Assembly (NCBI GenBank): GCA_026413225.1
Contig: CM048554.1
Location: 4,666,001 to 4,730,000, forward strand
Length of the DNA: 64,000 nt
Direction: 5' to 3'
DNA from: Otis tarda
Lineage: Eukaryota; Chordata; Aves; Otidiformes; Otididae
In this document: one piece after another, positions 47,961 through 58,205 of the stretch
How positions within the stretch are numbered: position 1 is the stretch's first letter
Layout of the letters: each line of letters begins with the position of its first letter
Notes under the pieces: model-generated
The model's input: only the letters and a program-made list of their open reading frames with translations
Told to the model about the DNA's origin: nothing
The model's database searches: none
Made by a program: the position numbers and the translations under genes

Positions 47961-48045
47961 AGCAGAGTCCTGCATGAAATCATGACTCCACTGAAATCAG
48001 TGGCAGAACTCCCAGTGATGTCAGTGGAGCAGCTCCTGACATTTA
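47960..48045. repeat. Ancient sauropsid palindromic repeat relic
   Basis: CAGAGTCCTGCATGAAATCA, then CTCCACTGAAATCAGTGGCA, GAACTCCCAGTGATGTCAGT and GGAGCAGCTCCTGAC. This follows the sauropsid pattern CAGAATCCTGC, CATTGAAGTCAATGGCA, AAACTCCCATTGACTTCAATGGGAGCAGGA. Two near-palindromes, CCACTGAAATCAGTGG (47988-48003) and CCAGTGATGTCAGTGG (48012-48027), sit side by side. Confidence 0.65.
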
Positions 48046-49032
48046 TCCGTAGCAATCTCTCCTGGTTCTGCTCGTGAGCTGTGGGACTGTGTGTGGTACT
48101 GTAGTCTGCATGAAGAGCAAAGGCCAGGAAGAGGTAGGTTCATGTATGTGCTGAAAACATGGGTTTTTTGTCAGAAACGTGGCTTTTTGATTAGGTGTTT
48201 TTCTTCTGAAAAGTGCTTGCTTCTTTGGGAAGTGCCACTGTCACATCAAAAAATGGAACTCTTGAAGTGCAGTAAGTTTGCAGCTGAAGTAGGTGACCAT
48301 CCTGGAAAACGTAATTTGTCTCAAGAACCTGACCTGCAGAGTCAAAGGGAAATACGATTTAATTTCTGATGGGACACAAAAGACACTAAAACCACAATAT
48401 TAAGAAACTGGCTAGAATACCGCAGCGATGTTTTACCTCCACGTCAAAGTTTTCAGCACAAAACCCCGTTCTGTTTTGTGAGCGATGCAGAAGCCGAACT
48501 CCGAAGCTTGCTTGGACAAAAGCCTGTTTGTCCAGCTGCTGCACAGGAAAAATCAGCTTCTTCCCAGGGTAAGCCAGCATCTTGCCACCTCTCAGAAGGT
48601 GCATTGTCACCTCTCCAAGGGTAACAGCACCCCAGGCCGAGTCCCTGGATGCGGGAATTGGTCCCAGAACCGACTGTTGTGGTCAGTAGAGGGGGACAAA
48701 GAGCCACACTAGGAGACCAGCCCGAACTGGGCTTTCCAGCTTTGTTAGCAGATGTGTAAGAAACGGCATTTTGTTCTGTGTTTGCGCAGTGACTGATGCG
48801 CTGGAGTGCTGGTCCGGGAGCAGAGACCCCGTGCGCGCTGGTCATACAACAAAGGAGCATTGTTAGAGAAATGGAATTTAAAAGAAAGGCTGGTTTTGCA
48901 AAGCAAATCCAAAGCCACAACGAGCGAGACTTTTCATTTTATCTGCTGCTAAAAGCAAGATGCTTAAGGGCCTGTCTCCAAAGGGAAAATATGTGCTCAT
49001 TTAATTGCACCTTTTCTGGCAAAGGGAGCGTG

Positions 49033-49033
<1 letters not shown>
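48046..49033. other. Non-coding stretch with one candidate exon
   Basis: A plus-strand segment at 48457-48568 is open and has usable splice signals (see findings), but the minus strand is open over the same DNA for 155 codons (48453-48920) without any domain. No repeat is recognised. I do not call a gene. Confidence 0.35.

Positions 49034-49069
<36 letters not shown>
49034..49069 (+). repeat. (ATT)12 microsatellite
   Basis: Twelve perfect ATT units in 36 bases, ended by GTTAG. The repeat is uninterrupted and so likely to vary in length between individuals. It gives the run of tyrosines seen in the overlapping plus-strand frame, which is therefore not a gene. Confidence 0.95.
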
Positions 49070-50230
49070 GTTAGACATATTAGAAAGGGCTATATGCTGT
49101 CATATCCTTCATCATTGATTAGCACTAACTGAGGATGGAGTACAATATGAACATGGGGCACCCAGGACTCGTTTGGCCTGTCCTGTTTGTTACTTCATTA
49201 GGCATGTATAAAGTGAGAGGCACAGCACCTGTAGAGATTCCCAGCACCTCCTGTTAAGCCGAGGCAGGAGCTGCAGCGCATCAGAGGCGGTAACCAAATC
49301 CCGCAAGCGTGTTTACATTTTGAACTTACCAAATCTTCCCAAGTGGAATGCAGGGTCCGGTTTCAGCCAAGGAACTGTTAGCGGTGAGTGAGAGTTAATG
49401 GATCAATCTGCTGTCTCTTGTCAGTGCTTTTACTCTTGACTTCTGGAATGTGTTTGATGAAAAGAAAGCAACTTCTTGAGACAGAAGATACAGATGTAGC
49501 ATGTTAAGGTTGGGACCTACATGAACAATAAAGCAATGTTATCAGTGTTTCGCTTCCCCAGTGCTGCTTGCCAAAACTGACAATAGAACAGCAGCAAAGC
49601 ATTTCTTTTTTTAACTCCCGTAACTGCACATTAACCGTTTGCTCCGATTCTTTTTGGAGACGCGGTCAGATGTTGTACTGGCGTTGTAAGCGAAAGATGC
49701 CAGGCATTTAAATGGGAGCGTGTTGCACGGCCCCCTGCTGCCTTTCTGTGGCCAGTGGAAGCCGCTTTCTGAAAAGCTGAGTTACAATGGAATTTGCAGG
49801 ATCGTTATATTATTATCACCACTTGTTATTTGCCTTAGAACCAAGCCGGCTGCCTCCTTGCGCTTTATGCGCTACCCGCTAGCAGAACGCCCAGGCACTG
49901 TGCAGCTCTTACGGGGTGCGCTCGTTCTCCCTGTATCCCAGCAATTTGGTGTCATCCAAATTGCAGTGTCATTTTGAGGCGTGTGGGTTGTACCCACCCG
50001 GCGGAACGCAGCGCTGTGTGGAGATACCCAGGCTGGCTCCGAGCGTGCCGTAGCTGGGAATGCCGTGGCGAGAGCTACCCGCGATCAGATTGTGTTCCAC
50101 TCTTGGGTGAACAGTAGACCATCACCGGGATATCGCTCTCCTCCCGGAGCCAGGTTGTTAAGAGTTAGCTCTGATGTGCCTGCGCGGTACTATGGATACC
50201 CTTGTGCTGTGTAGACAGAACCACGGAGGC
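49070..50230. other. Single-copy non-coding stretch
   Basis: No gene recognised. A CTCF-like motif, CGGCCCCCTGCTGCC, lies at 49728-49742 (see findings). Above-average GC and several CpG occur at 49850-50220, giving two plus-strand frames (77 and 85 codons) without domains. Confidence 0.4.
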
Positions 50231-50233
50231 TAA

Positions 50234-50321
50234 AACCCAGATCCATCGAGGTATTTAGGCTTTTAACTCTCACTGAAACGAACAGGAGTTAAAAGCCTGA
50301 ATACCTTTGGGGATTTGGGCC
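50234..50321. repeat. Ancient palindromic (MITE-like) repeat
   Basis: The inner arms are GGTATTTAGGCTTTTAACTC (50250-50269) and GAGTTAAAAGCCTGAATACC (50286-50305). They are reverse complements with one mismatch in 20 and enclose 16 bases, TCACTGAAACGAACAG. Weaker complementarity extends outward on both sides (9 of 16 positions by eye). The sequence follows the sauropsid repeat pattern AGGTACTTAGGTGCCTAACTC...GAGTTAGGCGCCTAAATACC, with GATTTGGGCCTAA at the right end. A miniature inverted-repeat transposon is the simplest reading. RNA from either strand would fold into a strong hairpin. Confidence 0.75.
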
Positions 50322-50985
50322 TAAGTGGCTTACAGAAAGCCCGTGGCACAGCGGAGACTCAGCTATTTTGATACGAAATCATTCTTCCTCTCTACATCTG
50401 GTAGCAGTTTGCATTCACATTTCCCAGCTCGGGCCATCAAAAATATGCCCGTGCTTAGGACAGGAGGTGAAGAATAATTTAGGTAATTGAAACTACAGCA
50501 GGAATGCGGTTCTGTCAGAGGGCTGTTGCCTGACCTGGAATTTAACCAGACAAGTAGGGCTCGGGGAAACTGCACGCCGGCTCTCGCCTTTCAGGTGCAC
50601 TGGAGGCAGTTAGTTTCTCTGGTAAGACGGAGGATAAATAGTTGAGCTGATGTGTCTGTTGAAAAGGAAGCCATATTGCTGAGAATGAAAGCAGGGGGGC
50701 TTTGCCAAGCACTTGCCTTGTGATCCACACGACTGTTTATCAGTTATAACTAGAGCTGAGCCAATAATTCTTAATGGGTAATTCATATGATGAATATCTC
50801 CCCCTCACACTAGGTTTGAATGGTGTATGAACCGGCCATTACTTTCAAATATTTATTTACTAGTCACAATTATTTGTTTAATACTGTGAATAATTCATGG
50901 TTTGTGGAATGTTTTCAGGCAGTTCTCTGAAAGTAGCCAATACCCGGGCTATTTTCATTGGGCAGAGAAGTAAATGTCGCCTTTT
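50322..50985. other. Single-copy non-coding stretch
   Basis: No gene or named repeat is seen. The right half is AT-rich (50750-50910), with AATTCATATGATGAATATCT among other TA-rich words. Confidence 0.4.
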
Positions 50986-50989
50986 TCTG

Positions 50990-51120
50990 ATTACGCCAGT
51001 GTTAACTGAGGATAACTTGAAGTCCAAAGCCTGGATCCTTCACTGATGTAATTTGGCGTAGCTCCATTTTTTTTTTTCAATTGATTTCAAATGACCAGTG
51101 TTAATTCACACCAACCTACT
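50990..51120. repeat. Ancient sauropsid palindromic repeat relic
   Basis: TTACGCCAGTGTTAACTGAG and GATAACTTGAAGTCCAAAGC are followed by GATCCTTCACTGATGTAATT, TGGCGTAGCTCCATT, a run of T, TTGATTTCAAATGACCAGTG and TTAATTCACACC. It fits the pattern GATCC...CTGGTGTAAATTGGCGTAGCTCCATTGACTTCAATGG...GTGTTAATTTACACCAG. A run of 13 T (51068-51080) interrupts the core. Confidence 0.6.
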
Positions 51121-51505
51121 AGATGGTCCTGAAAAGAAGAATTGTGCGAAGGAAGAATGACTCCCCACACCATATTGTCCCAGGGCTGGCTAAATGTACT
51201 GCATTTAACAGTCACATCTTTTAATTAAACTTTTCAGATGTATAAAATTAAAATTTACCTTTAAAATATCACGCAATATTAGTATTTCAGTTGTGGGTAG
51301 CTTTACAGTAGATTGTGCTTGTGTGATCGTACGCACAAAGTGACAATTCCTGCAGAAATAGTCCGAGTTCAGTTTTTATTTGCAGGGTGGGGCCAAATTG
51401 TTTTGAGGACAAATCTGCGGCTTGTGTTGAGGTTAACGTGAAAAACTTCCTTGTTCAGTGTGCAGGACTTCTCAGTCCCAGGGTTACTTTTACCATTACA
51501 AAATC
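51121..51505. other. Single-copy non-coding stretch
   Basis: AT-rich DNA surrounds 51220-51290. Neither a gene nor a named repeat is seen. Confidence 0.4.
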
Positions 51506-51509
51506 TTCC

Positions 51510-51560
51510 CTTATATAAGTCTCACTGACGTCAGTGGAGCTTTGCCGCTTGTATTTGCCT
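51510..51560. repeat. Repeat relic carrying a CRE octamer
   Basis: TATATAAGTCTCACTGACGT followed by CAGTGGAGCTTTGCCGCTTG fits the sauropsid repeat pattern CTCCATTGACTTCAATGGAGCTTTGCCGAT. A T-to-G change at the centre produces a perfect 14-base palindrome, CACTGACGTCAGTG (51524-51537). It contains TGACGTCA (51526-51533), the full CREB/ATF site. Confidence 0.5.
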
Positions 51561-54500
51561 TATCAGATTTCCAATCCTTAAAGCTATTTTAGAAGACATT
51601 TTCAACTGCGTTCTCTGCGGTACCCAGCTAACGATGGGAAAAGTAGAGCGGGGGATTGTGTTGGATTGTGGCTCTGTGATTCTCGCACCGGTTGTCCGTG
51701 GTCTCCAAGGGTGGTATGTCAGAAGGGTTTTGCTGGAATACCTCACGCCTTGCCTGTGTCCTGTATCTGCTCCTCTCCGTCCCAGTTCCCTTTGTTAAAA
51801 TACCAGTTATACGTAGTGATACCACCAAGAGAAGCAGAGAGGGGTTAAGGGCTTGGTCCCTAAAAGGAGATTTCTAGGTTATTTCCGTTTCTGGATTTCC
51901 AGAGCGACGTTGCTGCAAATTTCCCAGCTGAATCTCTACATATCTGTGTTCCTCTTTAGTGTTTCTTGTCTTGCTATATAGAAAAAAAATTAAATGCATC
52001 CACTCAGATTGCCACCAGAATGTGGCTGTGGTTGTGGCCGCAGGATCCTTGTGTTCATAGCAAAGCGATTGTTAGCAGCGCTTCACAGGGAAAAGTCTTG
52101 TGTTTTTCTCTCCTCTGTTTCAGTGCTTCTGCTGCACTGATGATAGGGCTCCGAGATATAAAAGCATAAAGAAAAAAATCACATTTCAGGAAGATCTGTT
52201 GCTTTTTTTTTTTTTTTTGGGCCAAAGTAGCACAACCTATTTGAATGTTAAAGAATCTGCTCAGACTAAATGTCCAGGTGCACATCGTTGCTCACTAGAG
52301 GTAATTTACTAATGAGGGAATCCAGACAAACAAACTGAGGATCCAGCATGCCCTCTGGCTGCCTATAAAAACGAGGAGAGATAATGAAGTGGTGTGAATC
52401 AGGGCCTTTCTGTAGCAGCAAGGCATGAAAAAACTGGAACACGACAGCTTTTGCTGTTAGGTACCAAATATTCTCACGACAGCTCTGTAACCAACCATGG
52501 GGGCAAATCGCTTTCACAAACCTGATTGGATTAGCACAGTTGGCTCTTTAATATTTTTCACGTCTCAGGTTTCGTGTTTCTGGATGTCAACAAAAGTTTC
52601 CCTTGTGAAATTTGTATATGTTTGGTTTTTGACTGCGCAGAGGTAAGCATGATTCTCAGAAAGGCGCAGCTACTGACCTTTCTTTAATTACAAGCGAATG
52701 CAGGGGGTTGATGGATGTTACCGTACTGTTGGTCTCTTCTGTTGAGTGAACATCACCGAACGGCCTTCTAAAAACAGTGGTGTCTTTGTACTGCAGGCTG
52801 CAGTTCGCTAGGAACACATCTGATTGCACCAAGCTCTTTTTAAGCAGAGCCCTGCACAGTGTCAAAGGGAAATGTTTGATTGGAAGCGTAGGGAAGAGCA
52901 GATGCATAGAAGAAAGGTCAGAGAAGAAGAATTGACCTGCTAAACCAGAATTTTGGGGGATTTTTAGCAGAAAAACTCTTTGTCTTCCGACCACTGTGAT
53001 GGTGCGACCTTTGGTCAGGAGGAACCGCTGTGACGTGAAAGATATGATACCGTTTTGTATAAAGTCCTTCCATCCAGGTCAAAGGGAGTCGTGCTTCTCC
53101 AGCCGTGTGCTGCCATCACAACCGTTTCCTGGACTGTGATTCAGGGCTCCGTCCTGCAAACACTTGGTTTCCCATTTGTATTTGTATTTGTATGACTCTC
53201 ACTTCCTGAAGCACGGTCCTCAGAGACGCGGGCTTGTAAAATTGTCCCTGTTGACGGAGGGAATGACGGAGATGAAGACAAAATAGCCTGGGTATTGTGT
53301 CGTGCTGCCTTGGTTATACAGCTGCGGCTTTCGCTCTGTAGCTATCTCGGGAGATGTTTGCTCAGAAGTCTCCGAAGCATTGGGTGGTCGGCAGCGCGTG
53401 TGTATCCCTGGATGCTTGTCCATGCCCAGCAGAGAGATGCCTCTAAGGGGGGGACCGGCATTAGCATTTTATTTGAGATGAACAATGTGCTTCTCCCAGT
53501 GATCCCCACTTAACAGCACATTTATGTCACAGGGCAGTCGTGGAGGATGTGAACTGGATTCCTCTGGGGTGGCACTAAGCTGGTAGATGTGCTTCAGGAC
53601 TGCAGCTGGCACGGGACAGCTCGTACTGGTTGCTACTGTCACTAGACTGCAGCGAGTGAAGTAAAGCACGTGCAGAATGGAAGAGATGCCCCAAGTCCCA
53701 CCTCAGTACCTTGACCATTCTTCCCCTCCCTTGAGCCGTGCCATTCAGGCCATTTTCAATATGTACGTAAGACACTGGGGAAGAAAAACCCTTCAATAAG
53801 ACTCTCCATGTGCTCACAGTGATTTCTGTATGTAAATACCTCGCTGAACGGGGACTGGTGGGTCAGATCAGGCAGCCCAAAACCTAGGCCTCTCGTCCAG
53901 CTGCAAAGCTACGAGGTGCGTAAGGGGCAAAGGGTGAGTTTCTTTCGTTCTCCCCTTGTTGTGTGGTATCTGATCACATCTCCTGATAGTCCCCTTCCCC
54001 TTACTTGCTCTCACATAATTACCAAACGTTGCTCTTTTCGTGCTGCCTCTGGAGACGTTGAAGCATGTAGTGTAACCCTCCTATTGACCCTCTGGGGGAA
54101 AGATAGGAAGAAACACCGAAATTAAACGTAGGTGGGGTAGCGATGATAATTAGGTTGGATCATAACTTCCACTGATCTAATTAATGCCACCTAAGTTGTG
54201 GCTTGTGCAACTGCCTTGATTTATCGGTTAGACCCACGGTTGGCAGAATGATGTTTTTGCAGAAGGCCCGTGGCTCTGATACCCGGAGCGATAGAAGCCG
54301 TATTTCATGAACATCATGCGGTACGGTTACGGTACGTGAAGCAGTTTCCAAGGTGCCTGTTCTGTGACGCTATTTAGAGGCGCTGTAAATTGGCGATCCA
54401 GATAGGATTAATGATGTAGGCTGTACAGCCCAATTAATTTGTTTCCAGCCGCAATCCCTTCATGCTGCTCTTAAAATTACATTTTCCTGTTGAATCTAGT

Positions 54501-55240
54501 ATAACGAGCTCTAGGTGTTCCCAGCGTTAAGTGACAGTAAAAGATGACTCTCACCTAAGTTCCAGTTTATGTATTTGTTTTATTACTCAGGATATGTCTG
54601 GATTTTACAGCTGAGTATGTTAGGAATTTAGTTACAAGTTGAAACCGCTTTATAATGCGTGGCTATAAAGATCAAAGGTTGCAAAACCAACATTGGAGAG
54701 CCAGGTCCAGCTCTTCCAAGGCTCATCAATCACGACTTAGTTCTGGCCCATCTCACATAATTTTCCGCCGTGTGCTGTCATTCGGACAAATGTTTACCCA
54801 TAGCAGTAGACCAGAGACTCCCACAACTCTTACGCTGAGGATTGCCATCGGTTCCTGACGGCGCTTCTCTTCTTCTGTTTACCTGGTATCTCTTTTTCCT
54901 CCTCAGTTTTTTTTTTTTTTCTTTATCTCACAGTTGGTAATTTGAGGTATGTGGCTTCTGCTAGTAACGCACTGGGAGTTTTCCTTTCTTCCAGGTGGAC
55001 AAAAATCAAGATCAATACAAGATCAAGATAAAGATCTTCCTTGGTTCCCTCAGGTATCTGCTGAAGACCATTGCGTTTGTACTTGCTGAGGTTCTGCAAC
55101 CCTCTGCCAGCCCGTGAAGCAGAAATAAAGCAGGAGAAACTAAAATAAAGGCTTTATCCAGCGATTCTGACCATACCCTCCTATCAGATAAGTCATTAAT
55201 GGAAGAGTTGAGGTGAACCAGACTCTCTTTGCACCACTGC
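51561..55240. other. Long single-copy non-coding stretch
   Basis: No gene recognised; overlapping frames at 51531-51877 and the minus-strand frame 52656-52994 lack domains. T tracts lie near 52204-52218 and 54908-54920. Near 55004-55038 AAGATCAA-like words repeat several times. No repeat family is recognised. Confidence 0.4.
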
Positions 55241-55249
55241 CATCAATCT

Positions 55250-55398
55250 GCTCTCCGGCACTGGGCAAGTCACTTTATTTTTGGTTTCCCATCTTTGTTT
55301 CTCTTTCAGCTGTGAGCCCCTCAAGTAAAGGGCAGTCTTTTGCACAATGGGGCACCCACAAGCCACAGTCTTAGGAGGTTTCTTGATGCTACTGCGGT
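55250..55398 (+). repeat. Ancient MIR-like SINE relic
   Basis: CACTGGGCAAGTCACTTTAT and TTTGGTTTCCCATCT are the MIR-type core (TTGGGCAAGTCACTT...CAGTTTCCCCATCT). After a deletion comes the tail: CTGTGAGCCCCTCAAGTAAA, GGGCAGTCTTTTGCACAATG, GGGCACCC and GATGCTACTGCGGTAAAA. This fits the sauropsid SINE pattern CTGTGAGCTCCTTGAGGGCAG...CACAATGGGGTCC...GGTGCTACGGTAATA. Core and tail are in the correct order on the plus strand. Confidence 0.65.
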
Positions 55399-58034
55399 AA
55401 AAAAAAAATATTTCTGCAATATATCATCCTAGTTTTGCCTGGGAAAACTGGAATGGCTGTTATGAGTTTTCTTATGAAAGATTCCTTGGTGGGAGATATT
55501 AAAAGCAACTGGGAGGCACTGGGATCACTGGCAATTCTGGGTTTTTTAGGTCTTCCTAAATGAATTTTTCCCCAAGATGTTCGTTCTGCCAAAAACTAAG
55601 ACAAAAAAAAATTAATTTTGTCTCAAATAAAATGTATTGTGTAACCTGAAACAAAATATTTCGTTTATTAGTTTTTGAAACTCTTTAATTTATTACTTAA
55701 AAAAAATAAATTGAATTTAAGAGTAAAGCAGCTTGTCGAATGGAGAAATTCAGACTTTTCTCCAGAAATATCTAAATTAAATATTTAAATAAAAAAGAGC
55801 GACTGTATGTTAGATTTAGCGTCAAAATGTAACAGCTCTTAACTTTGGGTTTTAGTTTGGCCTGCTTTGGTGACAGAGTTTGAGAAAGTCAGAAGCATAA
55901 AGTGCGTTTGAGTATTTTTTGAGACCGGAAAGTTTTCCCTATTTCAAATAACTCATTTGTTTCCTTTCTGAAATGTCTGTTTCTGTAGATCCAGCTTTGG
56001 TTTTCTCAGCCCATGGTGAAAGGATTGCGAGGAAGAATAACGATTAAGGTAATTTGCTTGTTATTGAGGCTGTCGCTGTCATGGCTGGTGGGTCAGATGC
56101 ATATTTTACAATGAAAATCCAGATTTTCAGAAACGATTGGTGACTCTAGGTACCTGGTTTTTTTCACTGTCTTGTCTTTGGATATGTGAAAGAAGCTCAA
56201 AGCACTGGGCCTTAATTTTTTAAGGTGTCTGAGAAAAGAGTCGCGGGCAGGACTGTTTCCTGTTCTACTTTGTGCCTTTGAGGCTGCAAGAAAGTGGCAT
56301 CAAAAGGGAGAATGGCGAAAACAGGGAAGCAGGGTTGCATTATCATTCTGAAGAAGCATTTTTATGCAAATGCCTGTAACAGTTAAAATAAAGCTCATGT
56401 TATGTTGCTTTTGACTTCTGTAACTGTTGGGGTGTGACAGGATTTAAACTTTTCATGGCATGCCAAAAATATTTCTTAACATAAAGGCACTTTGACTAGC
56501 TAATGTAATTATGTCCATTACTCACAGGGATTCCACTTTGTCTTGTGCTTTGTTTTATTAATGTATTTACTGCTAGCGGGAGCTGGGACCAGCGTTGATA
56601 CCAGCATTCCGATGTTTCTTGCTGCTGCTGTTCACCCCTGAAGAGTCTGCTGGAGGTTTCGTGGAGGAGGAGGAGGAGGAGAATAGGCATCTCGCTTTCT
56701 TGGTGGCTGGGAATGACAGGAGCTCCCTGGGTGGGGTAGAGCTGGAGGCAGAGGTAGGAATTGAGGTGGCGGCTGCTGCAGAGCTGAGGCAGAAGCTGGG
56801 CAAGTCGCGCGGGGTGAAACCCGTGTGGACCCACGAGCTGTGTCCCCAGCTGGAAGGAGCCCTGCGGATAAACTGAACTGGCTGGGGCTGCTGGGCTGGC
56901 TGGAGTGGGGAGCAGGTTTGCGTTGGTCCTCAGGCGTAAGGTTACGTTGCGGTCTGGAACTGGTACTGGGATGAGCTTACACTTGGCAGCGGTGGGCTCC
57001 TCTGCCTGGTGGGATTTGGGTTAGAATTCGGCTATTTGGCTGATTTTATGGAGGATTAGGTTGAAGAGCATTGGGTGGGATTTTTGAAGACACTCAGCTA
57101 AATGTCCTTTAACTTGCAAGAGGGCAAGGTTATTTCTTCCCATAACTTCTGAGGGAGCTATTTTTCCATCTTCTCAAGGCAAAGCCCAGATGTCCAAGAT
57201 ACACATCCCCTGTGAGCCCAGGACCACATGGGTGCACCTCTCCCTGCCCTCCTGGGCAGGGGTATGGGCAGATGCGGAGACCTAGAGCCTCAAGTTGATT
57301 TAATCTGTACCTGCCTCTGTAACTACGCCTGGCTTCCTCTGACCCAAATTACCTAACTCAGCTGGTATTTCCTTCCTCATATTCCTTCCCTTACATCTAC
57401 CCATCTCACCTGCTATAGTTTAAGTGGCTGCAGTGGGGGAGTTGGGGAAACTGTGTGCTAACGCTGCGCCCACCTCTGCCCTTCTCCCCGCCTGGCTTAG
57501 AGAGACACTGTGTAAATGGAATTTTTAACATCAAAAGTTTCAATTACAGCAGGAAATGTCAGGCCGACAGAGTGCGACTGTTCCAGGTTTCCCATAAGGA
57601 ATACTCCCACCCCTACTATTTACCCATATGGAAAAAACAACCTCCGATGGTATTTTTTTAAGTTCTCAGGTAAACGGAGCTGAATGGTATCATCACATAC
57701 ACAGCAGGCTTTCTGCAGGAGATGAAAAAGTGTAAATCATAGCGCAGGGTCCAGAGCCTTTACAGTGCCTTTTTCATGAAAGAAAATCCCGGGATACAAG
57801 CTAAGTGGGATGTATGAGAGGCAATTTCACCTCTAGCAAGTTAGCAGTCTCAGGAAAGGGGGAACGGGATGGAAACACTGATCTCAGAGCAGGAGATCGT
57901 ACGGAAAGCAGCGTACAGAGCGGCACGTACACAGAACGCTGGAGGAGGTGGGTTACAGGAGAGCCTTGCTGGGGTTCTTTCTAGGAGATGTGAGTTGTCA
58001 GTGCAATGACCAGCAGAACTGGGCACCTTCAAGA
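55399..58034. other. Non-coding stretch with a GGA-repeat patch
   Basis: AT-rich DNA fills 55600-55800. A GC-rich patch at 56580-56930 has (GGA)n near 56662-56680 and is open on both strands (see findings). GCTGGGCTGGCTGGAGTGGG lies near 56890. No repeat family or confirmed gene is recognised. Confidence 0.4.
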
Positions 58035-58059
58035 AGAGCCTGGCTCTGTCTTCTTGGTA

Positions 58060-58205
58060 CTGTCTCTGAGGTAGCTGAGACAGGAAGAAGGTCTCCCCTT
58101 CATCTTCTCTTCCAGAGGCTGAACTAACCTAATTCTCTCAGCTTGTCCTTGGTCATCATGAGCTCCAGCTCCTGATCATCTTGGTTGCTCTCTCCTTGAT
58201 TCATC
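58060..58205 (-). mobile_element. Old CR1 LINE fragment
   Basis: GAAGAAGGTCTCCCCTTCAT, then CTTCTCTTCCAGAGGCTGAA, CTAACCTAATTCTCTCAGCT, GAGCTCCAGCTCCTGATCAT and CTTGGTTGCTCTCTCC match the antisense strand of CR1 reverse-transcriptase 3' sequence. The CR1 pattern is AAGGTCTCCCC, CTTCTCTTCTCCAGGCTGAACAACCCCA, TCTCTCAGCC, GTGCTCCAGCCCTCTGATCAT, CTTTGTGGCCCTCCTC. The region left of 58087 (TGGTACTGTC...) fits only weakly. Divergence is higher than in the CR1 at 29.6 kb, so this copy is older. It encodes nothing. Confidence 0.65.

Noticed and set aside
48453-48920. 155-codon minus-strand frame
   Set aside because: No domain is seen, and the opposite strand is also open over part of it, which argues for stop-poor composition rather than coding.
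49034-49069. CRISPR-like or coding tandem repeat
   Set aside because: It is a plain ATT microsatellite with no spacers. The tyrosine run in one frame is a by-product.
50250-50305. MicroRNA precursor
   Set aside because: The hairpin is strong, but it derives from a dispersed palindromic repeat and resembles no known microRNA that I recall. It is kept as a repeat, with small-RNA data named as the test.
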